A stretch of 64,000 bases of DNA from Flammeovirgaceae bacterium UBA5008. Lineage in GTDB: Bacteria > Bacteroidota > Bacteroidia > Cytophagales > Cyclobacteriaceae. Below, in pieces: positions 8,323-17,617 of this stretch; positions within the stretch are counted from its first letter, which is position 1, and every line of letters starts with the position of its first letter. Position numbers and translations under genes: made by a program. The stretch is from positions 244,705 through 308,704 of the forward strand of contig DGYK01000063.1 of NCBI GenBank assembly GCA_002398365.1, given 5' to 3'. The notes beneath the pieces were generated by a model, which was not told where the DNA came from, searched no databases, and saw only the letters and a program-made list of their open reading frames with translations.

Positions 8323-8591
8323 AAAAATATCCAAGGCCAATCGCCAGTTCATTATTTAATTCACTTCGATCAAAAGCAGTCATGCTCATTTTAATGGGGA
8401 AAGTGCTTCTCATATTGCCACCAAAGAAGAAGTAATTATCAGTCGCGAGCGCGTTGCTGAGTTTAAAGCATGGCTGGCGCATTAGCCATTACATTTTCTT
8501 CGGCTTGATATTTATTGGTGCCTACCCTTAAAATGTGTATCATTATCATTGGGCGAACGACAAATAAATTAAGTAAAAACGATATCAATTT

Positions 8592-8966
8592 ATGAATAAG
8601 GAATCCAAACGACTTTTCTTGATAGATGGATTGGGCGCGCTGACCACTGCCGGATTACTGTTTTTTCTCTTGGCAGAATTTGACTATCTATTCGGAATGC
8701 CGAAACCGATTTTACATGGACTGTCTTTAATGGCTATTCTTTTCTCGGCTTACTCTTTCAGCTGCCTCATTATGGTTAAACAGAACTGGAAAATTTTCCT
8801 TTCGCTGATAGCTTTTGCCAATATCACCTATTGCCTTTTAACTTCAGGGTTAATGCTCTACCACTATTCGAAGTTAACTCAATTGGGGCTAATGTACTTT
8901 GTTGGAGAAATTGCTGTTATAATTATGCTCGTATTTTTTGAGCTTAAAACAATAGTCAAATCATGA
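8592..8966 (+). CDS. Four-helix inner-membrane protein, unknown function
   Basis: 124 residues with four hydrophobic stretches: LGALTTAGLLFFLLAEF, ILHGLSLMAILFSAYSFSCLI, KIFLSLIAFANITYCLLTSGLML and LMYFVGEIAVIIMLVFFEL. No motif or cofactor site stands out. The N-terminus is short and charged (MNKESKR), so this is an integral protein without a cleaved signal. It lies 269 bp downstream of the receiver-like gene and on the same strand, too far to infer an operon. Gene calling is supported by the length of the hydrophobic pattern; function is unknown. Confidence 0.6.
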   Translation: MNKESKRLFLIDGLGALTTAGLLFFLLAEFDYLFGMPKPILHGLSLMAILFSAYSFSCLIMVKQNWKIFLSLIAFANITYCLLTSGLMLYHYSKLTQLGLMYFVGEIAVIIMLVFFELKTIVKS

Positions 8967-9167
8967 GCCGTATCAGTTTAAGAATAAGGTACGGAGTAAT
9001 CAAAAATAAATTTTGAACAAATGGTTAATCCGTCTACAAAAGATTGACTGAATTTCTCTTCCAAGTTTTCAAAACAAGAATTCTTTAGAAACCAATCTAT
9101 TTTAAAAATAGTCAAACAACTGAGAACCGTTGCTGGTAGCGATCATTGAATAAGAATTCCCAATGGA

Positions 9168-9647
9168 CTACTGCCTGATTATACTGGTGCCAATCATTTT
9201 AATTTTTCCTGAAAGAGAAATTATTTGACCATTTTCGATGGCGTTTAAATTGTCGTTGCTGACATTCACCTGAATGTTCAAGGCATTGCCATCAATAACA
9301 AGATCTCCGGTAACTATTTTGGTGTTTGGTTTTGTTTGCTGCTTTAATGAAACAACGTATGATTTGTTTTGTGGAATCTCAGCTGTCATGTTTCCAGTAT
9401 ACTCTCGATCAAAGTCTGGTGTACCGGTTATCTTGATATTCACGTCTGAACCATTTCTACTGATAGAAACTTTGGCATTACTTAGGTAACGTAATTTTGT
9501 GAAAAGTTCATCAGAAACTTGGATCTGGCCTAGAAACATTCCCAAATCAGAACTGATAGGCCTCGCAGCATCGCTAGTATTACAAGAAGGTGAAAGAATA
9601 CTCAAGGGAAGCAACAAAAGGGCAGTAACAAAGTGGTTTTTTTTCAT
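9168..9647 (-). CDS. Small lipoprotein, unknown function
   Basis: 159 residues from the ATG at 9647. The start MKKNHFVTALLLLPLSILSPSC ends in a lipobox with Cys at about residue 22, so the product is probably lipid-anchored in the envelope. The reading frame extends upstream by 60 codons, but those lack a signal peptide and are judged non-coding. The mature part alternates polar beta-strands (KVSISRNGSDVNIKITGTPD, YTGNMTAEIPQNKSYVV, GDLVIDGNALNIQVNVSNDN), suggesting a beta-sandwich or lipocalin-like fold. I do not recognise a family. It lies just downstream of the S33 hydrolase on the same strand. Confidence 0.6.
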   Translation of the reverse strand: MKKNHFVTALLLLPLSILSPSCNTSDAARPISSDLGMFLGQIQVSDELFTKLRYLSNAKVSISRNGSDVNIKITGTPDFDREYTGNMTAEIPQNKSYVVSLKQQTKPNTKIVTGDLVIDGNALNIQVNVSNDNLNAIENGQIISLSGKIKMIGTSIIRQ

Positions 9648-9873
9648 TTTAGTACTTTTTGCGTTCGATAGAAATAGGTTATACTGGGTATGTTTCGAGC
9701 GAAAATTACTTGCACTTGATTGCGTACCAATACCACTAAATGGATGATTTTTACATATCTCCCATTGTGCGCAGAGATCAACAGTTGCAGATAGCACTTT
9801 CTTGCAAACTATAAGACTAGAAATCAACTTTAAGAATGAGTTGCTTGTATGACTTTGCGCCAGTTATAATTCA

Positions 9874-11292
9874 TCATTCCTTTACAATTGGCAGGCAGCT
9901 GGTGCTGAGTTTGTTATTCGGATCATTAATAAAATCTATCATCACTTGGGTAACACAATTGCCAAACACGCCATGCCCCTGCGCATCTAGAACAAACAAT
10001 TTTACATTCCGTAGTGTCTCCTTGTAAATGAACCCATTTTTTGGGGGGGTAACAGGGTCATATTTGTTTACAAAAATCAATGTCGGTATAGCAGAGGATT
10101 TAAGTTTCCTTTCTTCCGCTGATATTACTTTTGTATGCCAATCTCTCGAGGCTTTGTAAAGTGAAGTAAAAAAGCCAAGCTTTGCGGGTAAGTTTGGCAA
10201 GGCTGAATACAAACTATCAAAGTAAGCTCCTACTCTGGTTTCGTCATACTCTTCGTTTCTACCAGTAGATAAGAACAGAGAAAGGTTTAAACTATTGACA
10301 AAACCTATCAGGAATTGCTGCGAAGTATTTAAGCTGCTAACGTCTCTCTCTTTAATGGCTTTAATGAATGCAGGTACGCTTGTTTTAGAAGTGGGCGCGT
10401 ACAGCTGGTAGCGTAACATAAACAACGCATCTTGCGGATTTACATAAAACGGATTGCCACCAATTGTTAGCTGAATTGGGTTTTTATCAAGCATTTGTAA
10501 TCCTTCAAAATAGTCTTTTCGAAGTGTGGGATAATTGCTTTTATAATTCAGATCACCTTCACAAAACATAAATATTTTTTCAAGTCCATCATTGTAATTT
10601 TTCATTCGCAAAGACAAAAAATCGTCTTCTAAAATGGCAGGCGCATCGGCAATAACAGAGCTAATTTTTTTGGGGAACCTATCCATTACTACGCGTGCTA
10701 GCCGAGTGCCATATGATTCACCGTATAGTACATATTTCTGATAGCCTAAGTTTTCCATTAGGAAATTTACATCGGCTGCATTTTGCGAAGTAATGTAATG
10801 TTCCAATTGAATTCCTTGATCGATACATTTCCTCTTGTACATCGCAAGGGTATCTCGTATCAATTGAAACTCCTGATCAATATTGAAATCGCCAGCCAGT
10901 ATTTTAAAAATACCCACATCAGGGTTGGGCAATGCACTGGAGTGCCCAATCCCTCGCTGGTCAAACACAATTAAATCTCTTTCTTGTCGAAGTAGATTAT
11001 CCGTCCATCGCTCTACATTCCTTAAGGCTTCTGCACCAGGTCCTCCATTTAGTAGAATGATCGGGGGTTTACTTTTATCCTTGTTGAGTGCATGTAAAAT
11101 AGCGTAGGCGATTGATATCTTTTTCCCATTGGGATTGTCATGGTCTTCGGGAACATCTATATATCCACATGTAATACCTTCTCTTTTTTCAGGTCTTATA
11201 TAATCGCAAGGCTTTGTTCTCAACTGAACACTTTGGCTAAACGATGGAAGCAGTAGGCTTAGATTGAGCAATAATAGAAGGTGCTGTTTCAT
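9874..11292 (-). CDS. Exported alpha/beta hydrolase, tripeptidyl aminopeptidase-like (S33)
   Basis: 472 residues with a signal peptide (LLLLLNLSLLLPSFSQS). Family S33 motifs are present in order: the oxyanion GGPG at 83-86, DQRGIGHSS at about 111-119, the nucleophile elbow GESYG at 191-195 (Ser193), then a candidate acid in NKYDPVTPP and the catalytic His in DAQGHGVFGNC. The last part matches the TAP-like C-terminal domain, which closes secreted tripeptidyl/prolyl aminopeptidases of the Streptomyces SlpD/Tap type. It should remove N-terminal residues from periplasmic or external peptides. The gene follows two membrane-protein genes on the same strand with a 27-bp gap to the nearer one. Confidence 0.88.
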   Translation of the reverse strand: MKQHLLLLLNLSLLLPSFSQSVQLRTKPCDYIRPEKREGITCGYIDVPEDHDNPNGKKISIAYAILHALNKDKSKPPIILLNGGPGAEALRNVERWTDNLLRQERDLIVFDQRGIGHSSALPNPDVGIFKILAGDFNIDQEFQLIRDTLAMYKRKCIDQGIQLEHYITSQNAADVNFLMENLGYQKYVLYGESYGTRLARVVMDRFPKKISSVIADAPAILEDDFLSLRMKNYNDGLEKIFMFCEGDLNYKSNYPTLRKDYFEGLQMLDKNPIQLTIGGNPFYVNPQDALFMLRYQLYAPTSKTSVPAFIKAIKERDVSSLNTSQQFLIGFVNSLNLSLFLSTGRNEEYDETRVGAYFDSLYSALPNLPAKLGFFTSLYKASRDWHTKVISAEERKLKSSAIPTLIFVNKYDPVTPPKNGFIYKETLRNVKLFVLDAQGHGVFGNCVTQVMIDFINDPNNKLSTSCLPIVKE

Positions 11293-11319
11293 AGTATACT
11301 TTTTATTGAGTGGCGTCTA

Positions 11320-12024
11320 TCAAGTGAGTGGTAGTCGAATGAACCAGTTCACGAAAGCATTCCAATGGGGAAGTTGAACATGAAATAGAATTATGAAGTA
11401 GGAAACGATGTACAAGCCCATCGTAAAGGGAAAAATCCATTTACCCTCTAGGTGCTTTCTTTCCAGATAAATCAACAGCAGCAGAAGCAATAGGACGCAG
11501 GCCATCGTCAAATAGTACGAATTTGGAAATGAGACATTTGCGTTACTAATCAGTCGAATCATGGGTGGTTCAATAAAAGCGATCCCTGTAACAACCATCC
11601 CCCTTGCATGGATCTGCGTGTTGGTGAGATTAAAAATAGCAATGCCATAACCAGTGGTTAAAATCAATAGATCTTTGAATGGAATGAAAATGGACATGTC
11701 CAAGTCTTTTTCAGTTGCCAAATGCCGGTGATGGGTTAGAAGAATAACTGAAACAATGAGCAGCGGAAACAAAACATATGAAAATTTCCCGATCGTTTTG
11801 TGCAGCGCAAATCGCTTTGCTTTCATCAACATGGGCTGAGCAACCAGAGCGATCATCCACAAGCAAACAACTGCTGCGTGGAAGTGAAAATAAAAATTGA
11901 AATTAGCAGAGTCATTAAAAAAATGGGAGAAATACGATGGCCAAAAACCTAAGAGGGCAAGGAGTAGAATCCCGGCAAAGGCATATCCTGCATTTTTAAA
12001 TGACGATTTTGTCTTCAATTCCAT
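11320..12024 (-). CDS. Multi-pass membrane protein, unknown function
   Basis: 234 residues with six or seven hydrophobic segments, including AGILLLALLGFWPSYF, HAAVVCLWMIALVAQPMLM, FSYVLFPLLIVSVILL, LLILTTGYGIAIFNL and MACVLLLLLLLIYLE. Several histidines sit near segment ends (FYFHFHAAVVC, ILLTHHRH), which could bind a metal or heme, though this is speculative. No transporter signature is seen. It lies 18 bp after the DoxX-like gene (12043-12432) and 27 bp before the S33 hydrolase, so the three are probably one transcript. Function remains unassigned. Confidence 0.6.
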   Translation of the reverse strand: MELKTKSSFKNAGYAFAGILLLALLGFWPSYFSHFFNDSANFNFYFHFHAAVVCLWMIALVAQPMLMKAKRFALHKTIGKFSYVLFPLLIVSVILLTHHRHLATEKDLDMSIFIPFKDLLILTTGYGIAIFNLTNTQIHARGMVVTGIAFIEPPMIRLISNANVSFPNSYYLTMACVLLLLLLLIYLERKHLEGKWIFPFTMGLYIVSYFIILFHVQLPHWNAFVNWFIRLPLT

Positions 12025-12042
12025 CTTGCTTACGCGAAAAAA

Positions 12043-12432
12043 TTACGAAGCACGATTTCTAGTAAAGCCTTCAGGATACATAATGAACACCAGCATATTA
12101 ATCAATACTACGTTATACTCTATTCCGTTTCTTCCCCCGCCCACTACAAACCAACCGTCTTTCAAATGCACTAAGGCAATACCCATTACCAGAATAAAGA
12201 TGACCACTATGCAAGATGGTTTGATGTATTTGTTCAATATCAACAGTATTGCACAGACTATATGCGAAAGTTTGATAAGCCAGGCAAGAGGCACCCCCAG
12301 AGGGGCAAACCCATTTTGGTTTAGAAACAGGTTACCGAATAAGTTAACATCACCTGTTATAATACTAGGAATACCATGGGTCAAAAGCACGATAGCAATT
12401 GTAGCCCGTAAGAGAAATGTGTGGGTTATCAT
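12043..12432 (-). CDS. DoxX-like membrane protein
   Basis: 129 residues with four membrane spans. The start LLRATIAIVLLTHGIPSIITGD matches the first helix of the DoxX family, whose members have R-xx-x-x-x-HG patterns, and the region LGVPLAWLIKLSHIVCAILLIL matches the second-third helix region. GIEYNVVLINMLVFIMYPEG forms the last span. DoxX proteins are small integral membrane proteins, some subunits of a terminal quinol oxidase and others of thiol-stress complexes. Here no oxidase partner is seen. It stands beyond the terminator that closes the SusCD operon, so it is likely expressed separately. Confidence 0.75.
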   Translation of the reverse strand: MITHTFLLRATIAIVLLTHGIPSIITGDVNLFGNLFLNQNGFAPLGVPLAWLIKLSHIVCAILLILNKYIKPSCIVVIFILVMGIALVHLKDGWFVVGGGRNGIEYNVVLINMLVFIMYPEGFTRNRAS

Positions 12433-12469
12433 TTAGTCATAATTGAGTTATATTTTAATCATTGGATTT

Positions 12470-12510
12470 AAAAAAAGATTGCCGAAGCACTATTCAGCAA
12501 TCTTTTTTTA
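12470..12510 (-). terminator. Intrinsic terminator of the SusC/SusD operon
   Basis: AAAAAAAGATTGC (12470-12482) pairs with GCAATCTTTTTTT (12497-12509) around a 14-base loop. It lies directly after the susD-like stop and separates this operon from the DoxX-like gene. Confidence 0.85.
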
Positions 12511-12524
12511 GTCATTGATTGATT

Positions 12525-14168
12525 CTAGTTTGATCGTGGATTTTTAACAGGAGCGCTTCCTGATGCAGGTGGATTGAATACTAAATCATTATCAGGCACA
12601 TCCCAATAATCTAAGTAATTGTAATTGATTGTGGCATTGGTATTGATTGCCCCAGTAGCACTCAGCACAACGGCACCTGATCTACCTCCACCACTTGATA
12701 CTGGATCAATAACGCCCCAGCGCCTAGCATCGTAAAATGATAAACCTCTAAATGCCAATGCAACTCTTCTCTCAGAACGTAGTTCTTCAACTGCTGCCGT
12801 TTGAGAAAGTCCCATAGCCAATGCTGCTAAACCAGCCCCTTGAAAAGTTCGTACTGTGTTGATGATCGAAATCCCTTGATCAATGTTAGACTGCCCACCT
12901 AGCCGAATGTAAGCTTCTGCTTTCATCAATTCATTTTCTTCATAGGTGCCCGCCAAGAAAGCTTCGCCTTGACCAGCCGTTCTGTTGGCGTAAATAATGG
13001 CATTACCACCGAGTGCCGTTCCTCCGCTCACTAACCGATAACGTGTATTAAAAATGGTACCTCTATCCGAATTGCCGAGCCATCTGCCACCCACAACAGG
13101 TGTTTCAAAATTTTTAGCAAGGCGGTTGTCGCCTGGTCTAAAATCTTGAATTAAGCGTTCGCTGATTTTGTAAGTGACCGCTGAAGGATCTCCGGCTGCC
13201 ACTAAGGCTACTGTTCCAATGGTTGAAGACATAAAATCTCCAGTTGCATTGGATCTTCCCGTAAATACATTGGTGGTTGAAAGTATGCCCGCATTGGTGA
13301 GCGAGATGATTTCGTTCCATTGAGTCGAGGTCATAGCGCTGACTTTTGTATTCACTAAAATATTACGGGCTTTCATCGTACTGATGTTCCGCTTGAACAT
13401 GTCAATGGTTGGCGACACACCCCTGCCCACTTGGTTGATGTTTGGTATTACGCGTGAAATAGTCGAGGTATAGTCTGCCACCACAGTAATGGCATTTAAA
13501 GCCGCTACCGCTTTATCATAATTAGAATTTGATTCAGCAATGATATCTTCTTTGCTTTTGTAATTCGGATTGGTCTTTCCGGGAACATCTGTAATAACAC
13601 CGGCATAGTACATCGAACCTATCCTTCCATATGCCCAACCCTTCCACCAAAAAGCCCACGCCCGTAGCGTATTCCTTTTTGATTCTTGGTCTCCCGAAAA
13701 CGTAATTTTATCTACATTAACTAAGATTGTATTACACAGGTTGATTGCATTGTACATATAAGCCCATTCGTACACAACGGGGCTTTGATCAGCAAAACTA
13801 TTTTGATTTGCAAAACGCAAAAGCCCTACTTGAGTTTTAGGATTCGCTGGGTTCTGCACTTTGGTGCCGTTATCTAACGTAACCTCATCAGGCATTATCA
13901 ACTGATTGATGTATACATTGGCCGCCTCGCATCCGATCACGTCACCCATTCCTTCGTGGTAGGCCAGCACATCGTTCAAAAGTGTTCCTTGGAAGCCTCC
14001 ATATTTCAACCCACGAAAACCATCTGCGTAAATTCCTTGGCTTAAGGCTAAAATATTGTTTTCAGAATTAACATCTGCAGTGGGTTGGTTTGGATTTCTT
14101 ACATCAAGCTGGTCTGCGCAAGAAGCAAATAGAATCAGCGCGAAAATGATTAATATCTTGTTTCTCAT
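12525..14168 (-). CDS. SusD/RagB-like nutrient-binding outer-membrane lipoprotein
   Basis: 547 residues. The N-terminus has a lipobox (LILFASC, Cys about 17), so the protein is surface lipid-anchored. A helical TPR-like core follows (ADQSPVVYEWAYMYNAINLC, WAFWWKGWAYGRIGSMYYAG), with the typical SusD ending ENELMKAEAYIRLG, ELRSERRVALAFRGLSFYDARRWG and a final YLDYWDVPDNDLVFNP. It starts 11 bp after the SusC-like gene stop and should form the lid of that transporter. The substrate is not shown by sequence and no adjacent glycoside hydrolase is in the operon, so peptide or other non-glycan cargo is possible. Confidence 0.93.
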   Translation of the reverse strand: MRNKILIIFALILFASCADQLDVRNPNQPTADVNSENNILALSQGIYADGFRGLKYGGFQGTLLNDVLAYHEGMGDVIGCEAANVYINQLIMPDEVTLDNGTKVQNPANPKTQVGLLRFANQNSFADQSPVVYEWAYMYNAINLCNTILVNVDKITFSGDQESKRNTLRAWAFWWKGWAYGRIGSMYYAGVITDVPGKTNPNYKSKEDIIAESNSNYDKAVAALNAITVVADYTSTISRVIPNINQVGRGVSPTIDMFKRNISTMKARNILVNTKVSAMTSTQWNEIISLTNAGILSTTNVFTGRSNATGDFMSSTIGTVALVAAGDPSAVTYKISERLIQDFRPGDNRLAKNFETPVVGGRWLGNSDRGTIFNTRYRLVSGGTALGGNAIIYANRTAGQGEAFLAGTYEENELMKAEAYIRLGGQSNIDQGISIINTVRTFQGAGLAALAMGLSQTAAVEELRSERRVALAFRGLSFYDARRWGVIDPVSSGGGRSGAVVLSATGAINTNATINYNYLDYWDVPDNDLVFNPPASGSAPVKNPRSN

Positions 14169-14179
14169 ATTTTCAATAG

Positions 14180-17100
14180 TTAAAATCCGATGTTCAGTGT
14201 GAGTTGATATGATTTGGGATTTGGCAGCGTGCTATGATCAACACCTCTGTCAAAGGCAGAATTGTTGGCACCTGAACTCACTTCCGGGTCAAAGCCTGTA
14301 TAGTCTGTCAAAGTCCAAAGATTGCGCCCGCCAAGAATCAATTGTAACTTGTTGAAACCTGGAATATTGAAGAGTTTATCAAAATCCAAACCAACAGCTA
14401 TATTTCTCAACCTCAAGAAAGTTGCTTCTTCATAGAAGTAATCCTTTGTACCGTTAAAGGCGCCAGCTTGGTACACTCCCCTGTAAAAGGCCGTAAATGC
14501 ACCCGTCTCACCATCAATGGTAATAGGCTTTTCATAATCGCTTGAGATCCCATCGCGATACATCCACGATTTGGTCTGATTATAGAGATGGCTTTTGTAA
14601 ACCCAGTCTAGTTGAATGGACAAGGTCAAGAAATTTTTGTACGTCAGATCTTGAATAAATGACATGTTGAATTTAGGAAACGCATTACCAAGACTGTACA
14701 ACTTGTTAGTGGCATAAGGTTGTTTAGTTGTTTTATCAACCACATAACCATTGCTCGCTACAACCGCATTTGCTTGTTGGGCGGGGGTAAGCCAAGCCAC
14801 ACCATTTTCATCGGTTTGGCCAACGGAGCGAAGCATTACATATCCGTATAACTGTCCTACTGCCTCGCCTGCTCGAAGAACATAGTTAGAACTACCTGCA
14901 TTGGATAGAACAACAACCTGCCCATTTCCTTTTACTGACGTAATTTCAGAATACTGTCTTCCAAAATTGGTTGTAAAATTCCAATTAAGCTTAGATCCTG
15001 AATAGACTGGAGTGCTTAGCGTAAATTGAAAACCATTTGAGGCAAGCGAGAACGCATTGTCCTTTACTGTACCTATGCCTGATGAAGGGGCCGCATCAAC
15101 ATCATAAATAGCATTTTTTGTGCTTCGATTCCAAAGTGTAGCTGACAAGCTAAGGGTTTTAAACCAGTTGCCTTTGCCTAGGTCTAAGTTTATATCTGTA
15201 CCAAACTCTGTTTCTTCTGAAACTTCAACCTCTAAATTTGGATTGCTTTGCCCAGCGGGGTATTCGAAAGAGACACCTGATCCAAATACTCTTGTGTTCA
15301 ACGTCACATATCGATCAAATGGACGTGGTTGAATCCCTGCTTGCCCCCATGCGCCACGCAGTTTAAACTCCAAAATGGTTTTAGACAATCCGGAGTTATC
15401 CCAAAAACCTAAACCCGACAGACGTAGATAACCATCTGCACGAGGAAAAGTGAATGGCTTTGATCCTGCACCGAATGCGGAGGAATAGTCACTCCTAAAA
15501 CCAACTGAAAGCCCAACAAAATCATCGTAATCAAAGCGTTGATTGAGTAAATAACCATAGGTAATGAACGGCTGAGTAAAGTCACGGTCAATTCTGAATG
15601 TATTTGCTTGAGCTCCTGTATAAGGTTTAAATGTGGGTAGATTTAGACCGTAAGATATGTCGTCTTTAAAGTCATCTCTTCGATAATCAAACAATGCTAA
15701 CGTGGTTGATCTTAATGGGAAGTTTAACTTTAGGTCATCTTTAAAATCCACCACACCGTTGATAGACGCAATGAAATTTTGGAAAACATTACGATCTCTT
15801 CGATTAACAATTTCACCTCCTGTTGTACTATTAAAGATAGACACAAATGAAGATGGAGAATTGATAATATTGCGCACAGATGATTGGTTATCAATTACAA
15901 TCTTCTCTTCCGCGTTTCGATAGTTAATACCATATTTTGCACTTAGCTCAATGTATTTTGGAAACTTGTAAGTAAGTGAAAGATTTTGCAACACATCTAC
16001 CTTGTTGTATTGACGATCACTAAATTGATAACGGTAGTTTGGATTTCTGCCATTTACACCTGCGGCATCGCCCAATCTGAATCCATAGTTGCCGTCAATA
16101 TCGCGAGCTTCGTAGTCGGCAAAGGGGCGCGTGTTTAATAGATTATAAATCACGCTACCTCCTCCAAAGCCGGGAGTATTAAAGAAATTGATCGTGTTTT
16201 TAGTGTATACCAATTGAGTAACCGTCCTCAATTCAAGACCTTTTGCAATTTCAAAACCTAGATTGGCCGTAAAGTTGGTTCTATCATTATATCCGTCACC
16301 TTTGAAATTACTTTCTTGCCTATTGTTAGAAACTGCAATACTGAAATCTGATTTATCTCGCCCTCCTGATAGAACGATACTGTTGTTTATTGTTTTTGCA
16401 GTAGTCAGGTACCTATTTACTTGATCAATGTAAGGCAGGTTTGCGGCATACGGCTTGTCAAATTTACCGTTAGGATCAAGTGCATTGTAAACTATGTTTC
16501 CAGTAAAGATGCCTGTGTTGGGATTCCATGCAATTACATTACCTGACCCATCCACCAGTTCACCAGCTGTATTGGTGGCAAAATTGTGAAGCCTTGATTG
16601 TCTTACGTTTCCTGAATTGATTAATTCGTTAAAAGAAATGCCCGTTGAGATGTCAACATTTACCTTGCCAGCTTTGCCTTTTTTTGTGAAAAGCTGAATG
16701 ACTCCGTTGGCTCCTTGTGCGCCATAAATAGTAGCCGCAGCAGCACCTTGCACCACCTCTACGCGTTCAACTGTATTTAAGTCTATTGAATTTAAATCGG
16801 TAGCCCCAAGTTGAACACCATCAACCATAATCATGGGTGAAGTAGTTCTGTTAATCGTATTTACACCCCGCAAAAGAATGTTTATCCGCGCACCGGGCGT
16901 ACCATCTGTACTCGAGATTTGAGCGCCCGCAATTTTACCAACCAGTGCTTGGTCAATAGAAGCTGTGGGTGCTATGGGCAAGTCTTTGGCACCCACCGAC
17001 TCTACGGCAATGGCAAGTTTTCGTTTTTCAGTAGCAATACCTGTACCCGTAACCACAATCTCTGAAAGCTGCGTAACGTCACTAGCCAATTGAATGTCAA

Positions 17101-17365
17101 TTGTTGACCTTCCGTTGACGGGTATCTCTACGGTTTTTAATCCAATAAATGAAACCACCAGCACGGCATCTGAAGGTGCCGAAAGACTATAGATACCGTT
17201 GGTATCGGTGACAGTTCCAGTGGTAGTGCCTTTTAGTAAAACGTTCACTCCTGGCAATGGTGAACTGTCTTCCGCGGACGTAACCTTACCAGACACAATA
17301 CTCTGTTGTGCCATCAATTTTGGCACGCAAGCAATAAAGAAGCAAATCAGTAAAATTTTCTTCAT
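14180..17365 (-). CDS. SusC/RagA-family TonB-linked outer-membrane transporter
   Basis: 1061 residues, normal SusC length. A signal peptide (MKKILLICFFIACVPKLMAQ) is followed by a CarboxypepD_reg-like domain (about 22-105; SGKVTSAEDSSPLPGVNVLL, VVSFIGLKTVEIPVNG). Next is the plug with TGTGIATEKRKL, LLRGVNTINR and VERVEVVQGAAAATIYGAQG, then a long barrel that ends in NIGF. It imports the cargo bound by the SusD partner using TonB energy. It is the first gene of the operon, transcribed from a divergent 252-bp region (17366-17617) shared with the sensor kinase gene, which suggests that the kinase regulates it. Confidence 0.95.
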   Translation of the reverse strand: MKKILLICFFIACVPKLMAQQSIVSGKVTSAEDSSPLPGVNVLLKGTTTGTVTDTNGIYSLSAPSDAVLVVSFIGLKTVEIPVNGRSTIDIQLASDVTQLSEIVVTGTGIATEKRKLAIAVESVGAKDLPIAPTASIDQALVGKIAGAQISSTDGTPGARINILLRGVNTINRTTSPMIMVDGVQLGATDLNSIDLNTVERVEVVQGAAAATIYGAQGANGVIQLFTKKGKAGKVNVDISTGISFNELINSGNVRQSRLHNFATNTAGELVDGSGNVIAWNPNTGIFTGNIVYNALDPNGKFDKPYAANLPYIDQVNRYLTTAKTINNSIVLSGGRDKSDFSIAVSNNRQESNFKGDGYNDRTNFTANLGFEIAKGLELRTVTQLVYTKNTINFFNTPGFGGGSVIYNLLNTRPFADYEARDIDGNYGFRLGDAAGVNGRNPNYRYQFSDRQYNKVDVLQNLSLTYKFPKYIELSAKYGINYRNAEEKIVIDNQSSVRNIINSPSSFVSIFNSTTGGEIVNRRDRNVFQNFIASINGVVDFKDDLKLNFPLRSTTLALFDYRRDDFKDDISYGLNLPTFKPYTGAQANTFRIDRDFTQPFITYGYLLNQRFDYDDFVGLSVGFRSDYSSAFGAGSKPFTFPRADGYLRLSGLGFWDNSGLSKTILEFKLRGAWGQAGIQPRPFDRYVTLNTRVFGSGVSFEYPAGQSNPNLEVEVSEETEFGTDINLDLGKGNWFKTLSLSATLWNRSTKNAIYDVDAAPSSGIGTVKDNAFSLASNGFQFTLSTPVYSGSKLNWNFTTNFGRQYSEITSVKGNGQVVVLSNAGSSNYVLRAGEAVGQLYGYVMLRSVGQTDENGVAWLTPAQQANAVVASNGYVVDKTTKQPYATNKLYSLGNAFPKFNMSFIQDLTYKNFLTLSIQLDWVYKSHLYNQTKSWMYRDGISSDYEKPITIDGETGAFTAFYRGVYQAGAFNGTKDYFYEEATFLRLRNIAVGLDFDKLFNIPGFNKLQLILGGRNLWTLTDYTGFDPEVSSGANNSAFDRGVDHSTLPNPKSYQLTLNIGF

Positions 17366-17617
17366 ATTTATTATAGGTTTATGTTTAAACTCCCCTTGCC
17401 AAATGCAGGCAAGTGTTACTACAAAGAAGGGAGAGACAGCATTGGAAAGAATGACTTGTCTGGTAGGAATAGTTTAGAAACTAAATAGCCCAATTTGGAT
17501 CATCTATGGTCGAAAATCTGAGGGCGTTTTATAAGGATTCAGCAACGTCTTATTCATTTATATCACCCATTTTGGATTATTGTTTTGAATATATATTGCT
17601 AGACATTTGAATAATCA

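Noticed and set aside
8207..8482. A 91-residue minus-strand reading frame with beta-like text
   Set aside because: It overlaps the end of the receiver-like gene on the other strand and lacks a signal peptide or family; a remnant is possible but unsupported.
11897..12436. A 179-residue plus-strand frame over the DoxX-like and membrane-protein genes
   Set aside because: It is antisense to two genes with clear membrane spans; its own sequence has no recognisable pattern.
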